IMG/VR virus record: IMGVR_UViG_3300047373_000827
Span: 1-40,991 of that record
Source: a virus
Strand: one strand, 5' to 3'
DNA length: 40,991 bases
Part shown: in pieces, positions 7,806 through 14,785 of the stretch
How the letters are laid out: each line of letters begins with the position of its first letter
Position numbering within the stretch: the first letter of the stretch is position 1
The notes under the pieces: model-generated
Database searches by the model: none
What the model saw: the letters and a program-made list of their open reading frames with translations, nothing else
Told to the model about the DNA's origin: nothing
Translations under genes and position numbers: made by a program

Positions 7806-8531
7806 ATGAAAAATATAAATGAAAATAATAGCAACTTACCCATGGGTGCAGAGTACATGTCTGATGCACCGTGGAGAGATGGTGAAAATCAAAAAGTGGG
7901 AAAAGAAGCTAAAGAATATAAGATGGATGTAATATTTAGTGATAACAACGAAATGGCTGTTTTGCAAGATAAATCATCTGGTAAAAAATATATATTTAAC
8001 ATTTATCTTTTAGACAAAGATGAATTAGAGCCTTATGCAACAAGGAGCATTTTAGGCGTTGACTTTGATGAGGATGGAATGCCTGACGAAGAGTTGGGAG
8101 ATTGGGAAATAGACGAAGAAGTGTTAGAGAATTACATAAATGACAATTTAGATTATTTAACCACAGGAAAAGGCTTGGAAGATTATGAAAGCACTACATC
8201 TGACCTTACTGAGATAGATGACGAATTAAGAGATGAACTAAAACAGTTAGCTAGATATCAAAAAAATTCCGACTCATACTTAAAGGCTATAGATGCTGAA
8301 GACTTTAAAATAAATGAGTCAATAAGAATGATTGTAAGGGATGTAATATCTGAATCTTTGTCAAAAGATAATATACCCTTATTAAAAAAAGCTCTATTGA
8401 AACTTAAAGGAGTTTCAGAAAGTCAGTTAGAATACAACATAGAACACGGTTTACCTTGGGACTGGAAGGGTTCTAAAGAAGGTTTTTACGAAAAAATGGA
8501 ACCAAGAAGAAATTATAGTGGTTCAAACTAA
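7806..8531 (+). CDS. Acidic hypothetical protein (241 aa)
   Basis: Begins MKNINENNSNLPMGAEYMSD, an N-terminal pattern (NIN.NN.NLP) repeated in the 380-aa protein at 24910. Middle region is beta-like then strongly acidic (GVDFDEDGMPDEELGDWEIDEE, near residue 80). Near residues 168-182 it has INESIRMIVRDVISES, a tag-type helix with two (I/V)xE-Ser sites, followed by a helical region. No known domain. Its stop interlocks with that of the convergent HTH gene (4-nt overlap). Confidence 0.7.
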   Translation: MKNINENNSNLPMGAEYMSDAPWRDGENQKVGKEAKEYKMDVIFSDNNEMAVLQDKSSGKKYIFNIYLLDKDELEPYATRSILGVDFDEDGMPDEELGDWEIDEEVLENYINDNLDYLTTGKGLEDYESTTSDLTEIDDELRDELKQLARYQKNSDSYLKAIDAEDFKINESIRMIVRDVISESLSKDNIPLLKKALLKLKGVSESQLEYNIEHGLPWDWKGSKEGFYEKMEPRRNYSGSN

Positions 8532-8836
8532 GTTGTCTGCATTTTTTCTATCAAAAGTTTTTTTTCATAAATATCATAGTGTCCTTCAAACAAAAGGTCT
8601 AGTTTAGCCATTTCCTCTACGCTAAAATTGTATACGTAAACATCATTCAGCATCAATTTAATATCATCTTGTGATATGTCAATTTTTCTAGACAGGTCTT
8701 CTGTTGTCATATTTTTTTTTATCAAATAACTTTTTAGCACATCTGAGATGAAGTTACAATATGTAATAAGCTTTCTTTCCCACTCTTTACTGGGGCTGCT
8801 CCACTTGTTGTATAGATATTTTTTTAGATGTCCCAC
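8528..8836 (-). CDS. HTH-like regulator with LLIEK tail
   Basis: 102 aa. Residues about 40-85 resemble an XRE-type helix-turn-helix: KKNMTTEDLSRKIDISQDDIKLML then FSVEEMAKLDLLFE, the same spacing as Xre/Cro proteins of Bacteroidota. The C-terminus ends YEKKLLIEKMQTT, the same tag as the three proteins at 6736-7580. It starts 1 nt after the stop of the YqeY-like gene, so the two are one transcription unit. A DNA-binding role is likely; its target is unknown. Confidence 0.55.
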   Translation of the reverse strand: MGHLKKYLYNKWSSPSKEWERKLITYCNFISDVLKSYLIKKNMTTEDLSRKIDISQDDIKLMLNDVYVYNFSVEEMAKLDLLFEGHYDIYEKKLLIEKMQTT

Positions 8837-8837
8837 T

Positions 8838-9236
8838 TTAGTTTAGAATAGATTTAACTATTTCAGAAACCATTTTATTATCTGCCTTACCTTTGTGTTC
8901 TTTATTAAAATTTCCCATTATTTGACCTACATTAGACATGCCAGAATTTGTATATTCAATAATAATTTTACGTATTGTATTTTCTTCCATTTGTTCTGGT
9001 AGGTATTTTTTTATATAACTCAGTTCTACATTGGACTCTTCGGTATTTGTTTGTTTTAAGGATTTTTCTATTTTTTTCAAAACCTTCAAAACGTTTTCGT
9101 CTGTAGATTCTACACCCCTTCCTTCTTGTAGTTGAATTTCTCCTTTAACGACTCCAAGAAAGTTTTTTTTATTCATATCCTTAGCCTTAAAGGCTGTTAT
9201 AAAATCTTTAGATATTATTTCTTTTAAGTTTTTCAT
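8838..9236 (-). CDS. YqeY-like (GatB/YqeY family) protein
   Basis: 132 aa, close to the family's usual 145-150. The sequence follows the YqeY pattern: an N-terminal helix (KEIISKDFITAFKAKDMNKK), FLGVVKGEIQ, then the diagnostic LSYIKKYLPEQM near residue 75, and the C-terminal MSNVGQIMGNF...GKADNKMVSEIVK. YqeY-like domains are related to the tRNA-binding tail of the GatB amidotransferase subunit; the cellular role is poorly defined. Presence in a phage, coupled to an HTH gene, is notable. Confidence 0.85.
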   Translation of the reverse strand: MKNLKEIISKDFITAFKAKDMNKKNFLGVVKGEIQLQEGRGVESTDENVLKVLKKIEKSLKQTNTEESNVELSYIKKYLPEQMEENTIRKIIIEYTNSGMSNVGQIMGNFNKEHKGKADNKMVSEIVKSILN

Positions 9237-9262
9237 AGTTTTAATTTATGGACATATTTTCT

Positions 9263-9271
9263 AAATAAATA
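9263..9271 (-). promoter_or_regulatory. Candidate promoter box
   Basis: TATTTATTT on the minus strand, 26 nt ahead of the YqeY-like ATG at 9236. One-base variant of the window's recurrent box. Confidence 0.25.
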
Positions 9272-9297
9272 ATAACAAATTTAATTAATTTTTATGA

Positions 9298-9306
9298 TAT
9301 TTATTA
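9298..9306 (+). promoter_or_regulatory. Candidate promoter box 2 nt before ATG
   Basis: Exact TATTTATTA; only AT separates it from the ATG at 9309. The same 2-nt geometry occurs at 9834 and 13797 (minus). Confidence 0.45.
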
Positions 9307-9308
9307 AT

Positions 9309-9746
9309 ATGAAACAGGAAATTAGGAAAATAATAAGAGAGGCACTAGGCATGGACTCAGAAACATATATAACAAAAGTAGATTTACACTTATACATGAA
9401 TGACACACTTGGCCCAGACGACTATTTTGGAGACAGCACTGCAACGGTAGAGTGGAGTTTATTTACTGATGAAAAGACATATGGATTTAGTATAATAAAG
9501 CCTAGAATTCATAAATTGACTTTAAATTCTGAAGTATATAGAGCAGCAAAAGATGTGTTTGTAGAAGATAAGTTAGAAAATATTGAAAAAGTTTATGACT
9601 TTGGCTCAGGAATTATTGACGGTAATGAGTTTGAGGGTTTTAAATTGAATATAGAAAAAAAAGAAAATTCAAACAGCTTTTATCCAACAGAGGTGTCAAT
9701 AAATGAAGATTATAAATCTATTGATATTGAATTTCAATATCCATAA
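9309..9746 (+). CDS. Unknown protein with CTS-like N-terminus
   Basis: 145 aa from ATG 9309, preferred to the in-frame ATG 9294 because that would read through the promoter-like box. The N-terminus MKQEIRKIIREALGMD is an 11-residue amphipathic helix ending I-R-E before Ala, the arrangement of T4 capsid-targeting sequences. The rest is a beta-rich domain (DLHLYMND, TATVEWSLF, FKLNIEKK, IDIEFQYP) without known relatives. Followed by three hairpins, the last a terminator. Confidence 0.7.
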   Translation: MKQEIRKIIREALGMDSETYITKVDLHLYMNDTLGPDDYFGDSTATVEWSLFTDEKTYGFSIIKPRIHKLTLNSEVYRAAKDVFVEDKLENIEKVYDFGSGIIDGNEFEGFKLNIEKKENSNSFYPTEVSINEDYKSIDIEFQYP

Positions 9747-9756
9747 TATTTAAAAT

Positions 9757-9828
9757 ACGGTTAGGACCGTTGTAACTTCGGTTGCATAGACCACTTAAAG
9801 CTCGCTACTATAAGTGGTCTTATTTTTT
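9757..9828 (+). ncRNA. Candidate small RNA of three hairpins
   Basis: Between the stop at 9746 and the lysozyme start: ACGGT-TAGG-ACCGT (9757-9770), then TGTAAC-TTCG-GTTGCA with a UUCG tetraloop (9771-9786), then a 10-bp terminator stem. The three are directly consecutive. This could be a processed 3' UTR RNA or a separate small RNA; no promoter specific to it is evident. Confidence 0.4.
9788..9828 (+). terminator. Intrinsic terminator
   Basis: Perfect 10-bp stem AGACCACTTA / TAAGTGGTCT (9788-9797 with 9811-9820), 13-nt loop, then TATTTTTT. Confidence 0.88.
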
Positions 9829-9833
9829 GCGCA

Positions 9834-9842
9834 TATTTATTA
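9834..9842 (+). promoter_or_regulatory. Candidate promoter box 2 nt before ATG
   Basis: Exact TATTTATTA directly after the terminator and 2 nt before the lysozyme ATG at 9845. Confidence 0.45.
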
Positions 9843-9844
9843 AC

Positions 9845-10861
9845 ATGTTAACTGAATCACAAATATTAAACATAGATAACCTACTAAATGAAGCAATAAA
9901 CGCATTGTTAGAATCGGATTTGGATAAACCTTCTCCAACTTACGAGTGGGACATAGTAAAAGAGAAGGTAAAAGATTCTACAAAATCAATAAAAACGTCA
10001 GAACAAGCAAAGAAATATTTAGACACACTTATATTAAAAGCAAAAAAATTGCCTAAAAAATTAAAATTAAAAATTTTAAAATATGCTTTCGCTTCTTTAG
10101 TTGGAATATTGAGTTATGCTGAAATTCATGACTATGCATCTAAAAATGTAGATGAAATAAATGGTGAAGTTTCGACTATTGATTTAGGAATAAATTTAAA
10201 CAGTGATAACGAGAAGAAGATTGAAAAAGATGTTGATATTGATGTAAAGAAAGAAAAAATAGAAAATGTTTTTTATAATGAAATTCCAAATGATGTTTCT
10301 GATTCTTTTATGGATTTCATAAAAATCGAAGAAGGTGCTATAAAAGAAAAAGGTGAACCCGTTTTGCAAGCTTATGACTTGGGAGACGGTATGATAACTG
10401 TAGGTTGGGGTCATGCTGAAAAAAAGAGTAATTCTCAATTTAAAGTTGGAGAAAAAATAACAAGGACAAAAGCAGAGGAATTGTTGCTTAATGACTTGGC
10501 AAGTGCTAAAAATGCTGTTAATAGCGTTTTTGAAGACTGGGCGGCTGATAGCATTCCTTTCTATGTAGACCAAGACATGTACGATGCAATGGTATCAATG
10601 GCTTTCAATATGGGAAGAGGTGGCTTTAGAAGTACAAACTTCATACAACTAGTCAAAAAAGGCATGTACGAAGAAGCTAGGGATAAAATATTGTCTACAA
10701 GAATATCCTACCCAGGTCATGTGAAAAGAAGAAAAAAAGAATCGGAAATGTTTGGCAAGTCTTTGGAGTTCAATCCATTAATCTTAAGTTATAAAAAAAC
10801 AAAAAACACAATATCAGAAAATCACAAAAAAAGATTAAAAAAATTGGCTGGATTATTGTGA
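9845..10861 (+). CDS. GH24 lysozyme with N-terminal extension
   Basis: 338 aa from ATG 9845; an in-frame ATG at 9782 lies inside the terminator hairpin region and is rejected. The C-terminal half (about 152-318) is a T4-type lysozyme (muramidase): IKIEEG with catalytic Glu at 162/163, YDLGDG with the Asp at 178, and ITVGWGH with Thr185, the E-D-T triad order of GH24; then the MVSMAFNMGRGGF helix. The first 150 residues are extra relative to T4 lysozyme (164 aa): a tag-like start (MLTESQ...LLNEAINALLESDL) and a hydrophobic helix (about 79-92). It ends KKRLKKLAGLL, the second recurrent tag. This suggests a virion-associated enzyme, possibly a precursor, rather than a plain endolysin. tRNA-Ala follows. 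Confidence 0.9.
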   Translation: MLTESQILNIDNLLNEAINALLESDLDKPSPTYEWDIVKEKVKDSTKSIKTSEQAKKYLDTLILKAKKLPKKLKLKILKYAFASLVGILSYAEIHDYASKNVDEINGEVSTIDLGINLNSDNEKKIEKDVDIDVKKEKIENVFYNEIPNDVSDSFMDFIKIEEGAIKEKGEPVLQAYDLGDGMITVGWGHAEKKSNSQFKVGEKITRTKAEELLLNDLASAKNAVNSVFEDWAADSIPFYVDQDMYDAMVSMAFNMGRGGFRSTNFIQLVKKGMYEEARDKILSTRISYPGHVKRRKKESEMFGKSLEFNPLILSYKKTKNTISENHKKRLKKLAGLL

Positions 10862-10879
10862 ATACCTATTTTTTCTTGA

Positions 10880-10888
10880 TATTTATTA
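10880..10888 (+). promoter_or_regulatory. Candidate promoter box ahead of tRNA-Ala
   Basis: Exact TATTTATTA ending 12 nt before the first base of tRNA-Ala. Because a tRNA has no start codon to attract an AT-rich leader, this copy favours a promoter role over a translation signal. Confidence 0.5.
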
Positions 10889-10900
10889 AGGAATCTGAAT

Positions 10901-10974
10901 GGGGGATTAGCTCAGCTGGCTAGAGCGCCTGCCTTGCACGCAGGAGGTCATCGGTTCGACTCCGATATCCTCCA
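10901..10974 (+). tRNA. tRNA-Ala (UGC)
   Basis: 74-nt cloverleaf. Acceptor GGGGGAT pairs with ATCCTCC (one G-T), D arm GCTC/GAGC, anticodon arm CCTGC-CTTGCAC-GCAGG with anticodon TGC, T arm ATCGG-TTCGACT-CCGAT, discriminator A. CCA is not encoded. Confidence 0.97.
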
Positions 10975-11001
10975 CATTCAAACCAAAAAAGAACAAGTAT
11001 T

Positions 11002-11214
11002 ATGAGAGATTTATTCACCGAAAAAAAGGGAGGGAAATTATCAAGCAAAAAATTTTGGGGTAACATATTTTTGGCATTGTGTGCCATCACTTATACTTTA
11101 GATGGATTCCACTTTTATGACGTAGGAAAAGAATTGTTTAGCTCCGTGCTAATAGCAGGATGTACTCTAGTTGGACTGAGAACAGTTGGAGGCTTATTTA
11201 ATAATGAAAAATAA
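11002..11214 (+). CDS. Holin-like small membrane protein
   Basis: 70 aa. A short charged N-terminus containing KLSSKKFWGN is followed by two hydrophobic segments (about 20-36, NIFLALCAITYTLDGF, and about 46-65, FSSVLIAGCTLVGLRTVGGL) and a basic/acidic end. Size, topology and position just after the lysozyme fit a holin or related lysis protein. No sequence feature proves it. Confidence 0.5.
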   Translation: MRDLFTEKKGGKLSSKKFWGNIFLALCAITYTLDGFHFYDVGKELFSSVLIAGCTLVGLRTVGGLFNNEK

Positions 11215-11231
11215 GAGTAAATCGTACATAT

Positions 11232-12098
11232 ATGTGGATAGTAAAAGATTACCTAGTTAATTTATTTTTAAAAATTAGACTATGGTGTTACTTAGCCTTT
11301 TATTCAAGAAAATTTAATAATGTAAAAAACAATCCAGAAAAAAATGGGTGGAAAATTACTTTTGAAGATAATTTTGATAAAAAAAAATTAGACAAAAAAA
11401 AGTGGAGAACTGACCATTATTTTGGGTTAAGATATCATCCTGGGAATATTGTGAATGAAAATAAAGCTCCAATACAATATTGCGGAGACAATATGTTTGA
11501 GTTTACAGATTCAACAATAAAACAAAAATCTGAAAAAAATCCCATAAAAATAAATCACATTGACTTAAATGGAGTGAATTATGGAAAATTTACCATTCCT
11601 TATAGAGTTGGACATTTAGATAGTTCAAAATCTTTTGAGCAAAAATATGGGTTCTTTGAGATACGAAGTAAAATGACCGTTCAACCTGGGCATTGGCCTG
11701 CGTTTTGGATGGCATCTAAAAACTCTTGGCCACCAGAAATAGACATATACGAAATGTACACTGGTAGACCCGTTAAAGGGTTGGTAAGTTTTGAATCTAA
11801 CTTTCATTGGGGGAGTCCTGAAAATAAAAAAATGAAAGTAATGGGTCATAATGTTCAAAATATATCAAAAGAATTTCACACATATGCTGTAGAATGGAAT
11901 GAGAAAGGGTTTAAAATATATTATGATAATATATTAATTAGAGTATTTAGTAACCCAAAAGCTATTAATGAATTTAAGCAACCTATGCACATTATTATAG
12001 GAAACCAAATAGACCATGTTGAGGGAAGAAAATTAGATGAAGCTAAGTTTCCAACATATCATGAAATAGATTACGTTAGAGCTTATAAAAAAATTTAG
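11232..12098 (+). CDS. GH16 family glycoside hydrolase
   Basis: 288 aa, typical for a single GH16 domain. The catalytic motif is intact: E169-I-D-I-Y-E174 (ExDxxE, nucleophile Glu169, assisting Asp171, acid/base Glu174), preceded by GHWPAFWM at 153-160 and by the GFFEIRSKM strand at 140-148. The N-terminal 25 residues are hydrophobic/basic (LFLKIRLWCYLAFY), possibly a membrane-targeting segment without a clear cleavage site. GH16 enzymes cut beta-1,3/1,4-glucans and red-algal galactans; the substrate cannot be read here. Placed after lysozyme and holin-like genes, it may degrade host capsule or matrix. Its stop interlocks with the convergent HNH gene. Confidence 0.88.
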   Translation: MWIVKDYLVNLFLKIRLWCYLAFYSRKFNNVKNNPEKNGWKITFEDNFDKKKLDKKKWRTDHYFGLRYHPGNIVNENKAPIQYCGDNMFEFTDSTIKQKSEKNPIKINHIDLNGVNYGKFTIPYRVGHLDSSKSFEQKYGFFEIRSKMTVQPGHWPAFWMASKNSWPPEIDIYEMYTGRPVKGLVSFESNFHWGSPENKKMKVMGHNVQNISKEFHTYAVEWNEKGFKIYYDNILIRVFSNPKAINEFKQPMHIIIGNQIDHVEGRKLDEAKFPTYHEIDYVRAYKKI

Positions 12099-12592
12099 AC
12101 TTTAAGACCAACATATACATTCCAAGACTTATGAATTTGTTTAAATTTTTGGACATAATATATATATGAAGGCCTAAATGGCATATGTCTCATTTTCATA
12201 TTAGCTTCTTCTGGTGTTTTGTTGTCTTTGGTTTCATTACAAGACTTACAGCATGTAGCTAAATTTTGCCAAGTATTATTACCCCCTCTAGAGCTGGGCA
12301 TTACGTGGTCTATTGTTAAGTTTTTTTCACTATCACAATATAAGCATTTAAAATCGTCTCTTTTAAATATATTTTGTCTACACAAATAAACCTTTCTAAA
12401 GGGAACTGACACATACTTAAGCAATCTTATTACCGTAGGTCTTTTAAAAACATTTTTTTCAGTAATAATAGGACTTTTATTGATGTGCTCTAATATTTCT
12501 GCCTTACCTTTGAATACTAACTTAAAACCTCTTGCCAAACTAGTTACATTAATTGGTTGGTAAGTGCTATTTAATACTAGTACCTGTTGCAT
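12095..12592 (-). CDS. HNH endonuclease
   Basis: 165 aa. Classic HNH: CLYCD (C83, C86), LTIDHVMPSSRGG with D95-H96, NTWQNLATCC with Asn110, and CCKSCNETK (C115, C118, N119), then the closing KTPEEANM. The N-terminal half (VLVLNSTYQPINVTSLARGFKLV) is the region found in the stand-alone bacterial HNH family near restriction and mobile loci. A general DNA nicking or cutting role is likely; the target is unknown. Confidence 0.92.
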   Translation of the reverse strand: MQQVLVLNSTYQPINVTSLARGFKLVFKGKAEILEHINKSPIITEKNVFKRPTVIRLLKYVSVPFRKVYLCRQNIFKRDDFKCLYCDSEKNLTIDHVMPSSRGGNNTWQNLATCCKSCNETKDNKTPEEANMKMRHMPFRPSYIYYVQKFKQIHKSWNVYVGLKV

Positions 12593-12607
12593 ATAATTTG
12601 ATGTTTG

Positions 12608-12616
12608 TTATAAATA
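12608..12616 (-). promoter_or_regulatory. Candidate promoter box
   Basis: TATTTATAA on the minus strand, 15 nt ahead of the HNH ATG at 12592. Confidence 0.35.
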
Positions 12617-12634
12617 TATTGTTTTTTTACCATA

Positions 12635-13111
12635 TTACATAATAATCTCAACTTTTACATATGCCTTCACATATTTTCCTTCAACTATGAATTTAAGTTC
12701 ATTATCAACATAACCCCTTTTTACACAATCATCTTCTAAATCTTGATAAAGTTCATCAAAATTATTTTCAAAATATTTTGTTTTAAACTTTTTTAAAAAT
12801 AATAACCTATCTTCAGGTGGCAAACTTTTAATTATAAAATGTTGACTTTTTGTATTTATTGAACTTTTCTCTTCTATTGTTTGAACAAATTTTTCACACT
12901 TATTATCACCAGCAAAACCTTCTCTTAGTGCAGAAACTTTATTCATTGCCAACTTTGTGCTCATACCACTTTTAACCAACTTTATCAATTTTTTCTCCCA
13001 TATAATATCATTGTGTGCTTCCATAAATTCTGCAACTTTCTCTTTAGCATCAGGATACCCAGCATCAACAAGTCTTTTGTACCAATTTTTATATTTACCT
13101 ACAAATTCCAT
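12635..13111 (-). CDS. Hypothetical protein downstream of kinase gene
   Basis: 158 aa, Lys/Glu-rich and mainly helical, ending in a short beta stretch (KFIVEGKYVKAYVKVEI). It contains IWEKKLIKLVKSGMSTKLAMNKVSALREGF near residue 37, vaguely like the KKLLIEK tag. Start overlaps the kinase gene's end by 13 nt, implying coupled translation. No function assigned. Confidence 0.65.
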   Translation of the reverse strand: MEFVGKYKNWYKRLVDAGYPDAKEKVAEFMEAHNDIIWEKKLIKLVKSGMSTKLAMNKVSALREGFAGDNKCEKFVQTIEEKSSINTKSQHFIIKSLPPEDRLLFLKKFKTKYFENNFDELYQDLEDDCVKRGYVDNELKFIVEGKYVKAYVKVEIIM

Positions 13112-13794
13112 AATTCTTTTCTTAATGCTCTTCTAATTGATTCTTTTAAGTTTTCGTCACCTAAAGCACTCTTAAGATTGTCTACATTGTCAACAGAAAT
13201 TATTTCATCAAAACCTTCTGAAGTTGATGGTTGAGAATAAGATGAAAACATTTTGTCAAATACATTTGCAGGAATGGTTTTAGACTTACCCATCCTTCTA
13301 GCTGCTTCGGCTCTTTTTTCTGCCATTTTTTTTATTACTTCTTCTGCCCCTTGAAACTTAAAGTCTACAGCTACTTTATGATAATCTTCTTCATTTCCCT
13401 CTATTGCTTTCATTGCATTTTTTCTAGAATTTGAATTCATATTTGTCATATCGACAACCACATCTTTATTGCTAGGGTGTGCCTGAGAAACTTTATCATT
13501 CATTAATTTTTGAACTTTTCCATTTGCCTCAAAAACTTTGTCAAATATAGTATTAGACCAAGTCATCCAGGATGGAGATTCCTTGATTGTTCCATACTTT
13601 TCGTCAACTTCACCTATTTCCGCATCTTCTGGTGGTGTTGCAAACATATCATCATAAGTCCAGCCATAGCTTGATGCTACCGATTCTACAATATCATCTC
13701 TATTAATGACATATGCTTCTGGATAGTTGGAGGCTATCCACGTTGACTTTCCTACAGAAGGCGGGCCGACTAAAACTAACATTTTTCTTTTCAT
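13099..13794 (-). CDS. P-loop kinase, T4 PNK-like kinase domain
   Basis: 231 aa from ATG 13794; the frame runs further upstream but that part crosses the divergent promoter region. Walker A GPPSVGKS(T) at residues 10-17, then INRDDI near 35, and DVVVDMTNMNSNSRKNAM near 117, the layout of the 5'-polynucleotide kinase domain of T4 Pnkp and related AAA-like kinases; also KTIPANVFDKMF, a lid-like segment. There is no phosphatase domain, unlike T4 PseT. The last residues LKESIRRALRKELWNL are a tag-type helix. Likely nucleic-acid end repair or another small-substrate kinase. Confidence 0.75.
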   Translation of the reverse strand: MKRKMLVLVGPPSVGKSTWIASNYPEAYVINRDDIVESVASSYGWTYDDMFATPPEDAEIGEVDEKYGTIKESPSWMTWSNTIFDKVFEANGKVQKLMNDKVSQAHPSNKDVVVDMTNMNSNSRKNAMKAIEGNEEDYHKVAVDFKFQGAEEVIKKMAEKRAEAARRMGKSKTIPANVFDKMFSSYSQPSTSEGFDEIISVDNVDNLKSALGDENLKESIRRALRKELWNL

Positions 13795-13796
13795 AA

Positions 13797-13805
13797 TAAT
13801 AAATA
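13797..13805 (-). promoter_or_regulatory. Candidate promoter box 2 nt before ATG
   Basis: Exact TATTTATTA on the minus strand, 2 nt before the kinase ATG (13794). It is back to back with a plus-strand variant at 13812 inside a 30-bp divergent region. Confidence 0.45.
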
Positions 13806-13811
13806 TGTGAC

Positions 13812-13820
13812 TATTTACAA
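13812..13820 (+). promoter_or_regulatory. Candidate promoter box, variant
   Basis: TATTTACAA, 4 nt before the ATG at 13825. Weaker match to the recurrent box. Confidence 0.25.
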
Positions 13821-13824
13821 ATAT

Positions 13825-14523
13825 ATGAATTCTATTAGAAAAATTGTTAAGGAAATTTTGGAAGAAGCCTTTTCTGGGGTGCACTCTCTAGATAGATTGT
13901 CTGAAAGGTTTTTAGATAGAAAAAATATACCAGTAGGATATGAAAAGGAAGGTTCTGTTGGAGAGTATAAAACTGTAGGAACATACAATTTAAGTGATGG
14001 AGAAAAAGAATCTATAAAAAAGAAGTATAAATTTATAGAAGATTACAAATTCCCAGAAGATGAAGATTTTGGAATAAGACTAACATATATAAAAATAAAT
14101 CCAGATGAAATAAATTATTATTCTGAAGATGATAAAATAGATTCTATAGGAAAAAACTTATTATTTGTGGATAAAAAAACAAATAGCAATGGAAATGAAA
14201 TATATGTTATAATTAGGAGAAATGAAATACAAACAATATATTTTGCCAAAAACTATATCCAACAAACAAAAGAAAAATTAAGAGTTGATAGAATAATAAA
14301 AAACGAATTATTCTTTACAAAACTAAGTGGTGAAAGTAAAAAATCTAAATCAGGAAGTAGAAAAAAAATAGAGTTAGATTTACCTAAAGTAAAAATTGGA
14401 GGAAAAGATTGGTACATAGATGAGCCAAACGAAGAATTAATATACTCTAAAAATATCAAGAAAAAAATATCTTTTGACAGATTGTCAGAAAAGCAATTTG
14501 AGGAATTAATAGAACTTATTTAA
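13825..14523 (+). CDS. Unknown protein with CTS-like N-terminus
   Basis: 232 aa from ATG 13825 (an earlier in-frame start would lie inside the divergent promoter). N-terminus MNSIRKIVKEILEEAFSG is a tag-type helix ending L-E-E before Ala. It is followed by HSLDRLSERFLDRK, then alternating beta-like and Lys-rich parts, and the C-terminal KVKIGGKDWYIDE and FDRLSEKQFEELIELI. No known domain recognised. The structured non-coding block begins right after its stop. Confidence 0.7.
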   Translation: MNSIRKIVKEILEEAFSGVHSLDRLSERFLDRKNIPVGYEKEGSVGEYKTVGTYNLSDGEKESIKKKYKFIEDYKFPEDEDFGIRLTYIKINPDEINYYSEDDKIDSIGKNLLFVDKKTNSNGNEIYVIIRRNEIQTIYFAKNYIQQTKEKLRVDRIIKNELFFTKLSGESKKSKSGSRKKIELDLPKVKIGGKDWYIDEPNEELIYSKNIKKKISFDRLSEKQFEELIELI

Positions 14524-14526
14524 ATT

Positions 14527-14720
14527 AATTCCGACATCAAGCGGGTGCTATCTCAAGGACGCTTCTTCCATTGCCTGGCGGCAAGGTGTCAACAACGACT
14601 CACACCTATCCTGAACACTTGTGTAGAACTAACTACTGTCGGAGTATCTCCATTATGGTTATCATACCATTTCTCATCGTCCTATGGACTGGACTAGCCG
14701 TTGATTAAACAGCACGAACC
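14527..14720. ncRNA. Structured non-coding element, strand uncertain
   Basis: No open frame of note, visibly higher GC than the flanks. Pairings: CCGACA 14531-14536 with TGTCGG 14637-14642 closing a domain; inside it AAGCG/CGCTT (14539-14543 with 1460-64 offset, i.e. 14560-14564), TTGCC/GGCAA (14571-14575 with 14580-14584) and GGTGT/ACACC (14585-14589 with 14602-14606); outside it ATGGT/ACCAT (14655-14659 with 14666-14670) and GTCC/GGAC (14679-14682 with 14686-14689). Either strand can fold. Plus-strand transcription from the upstream gene would stop at the terminator at 14752. Confidence 0.4.
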
Positions 14721-14751
14721 TTAAATGTTTTTAAAAAATAAAATATAAAAA

Positions 14752-14785
14752 GGGGCAGTTTTTTTCACAGTCTGCCCCGTTTTTT
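14752..14785. terminator. Bidirectional intrinsic terminator
   Basis: Stem GGGGCAG (14752-14758) with CTGCCCC (14772-14778), 13-nt loop. Plus strand: GTTTTTT follows. Minus strand: TTTTTATATTT follows. It separates the plus-strand gene and its structured tail from the minus-strand tRNA unit. Confidence 0.85.

Noticed and set aside
13795-13884. 30-codon N-terminal extension of the kinase
   Set aside because: It runs back through the divergent promoter region into the start of the plus-strand gene; Walker A is correctly spaced from ATG 13794.
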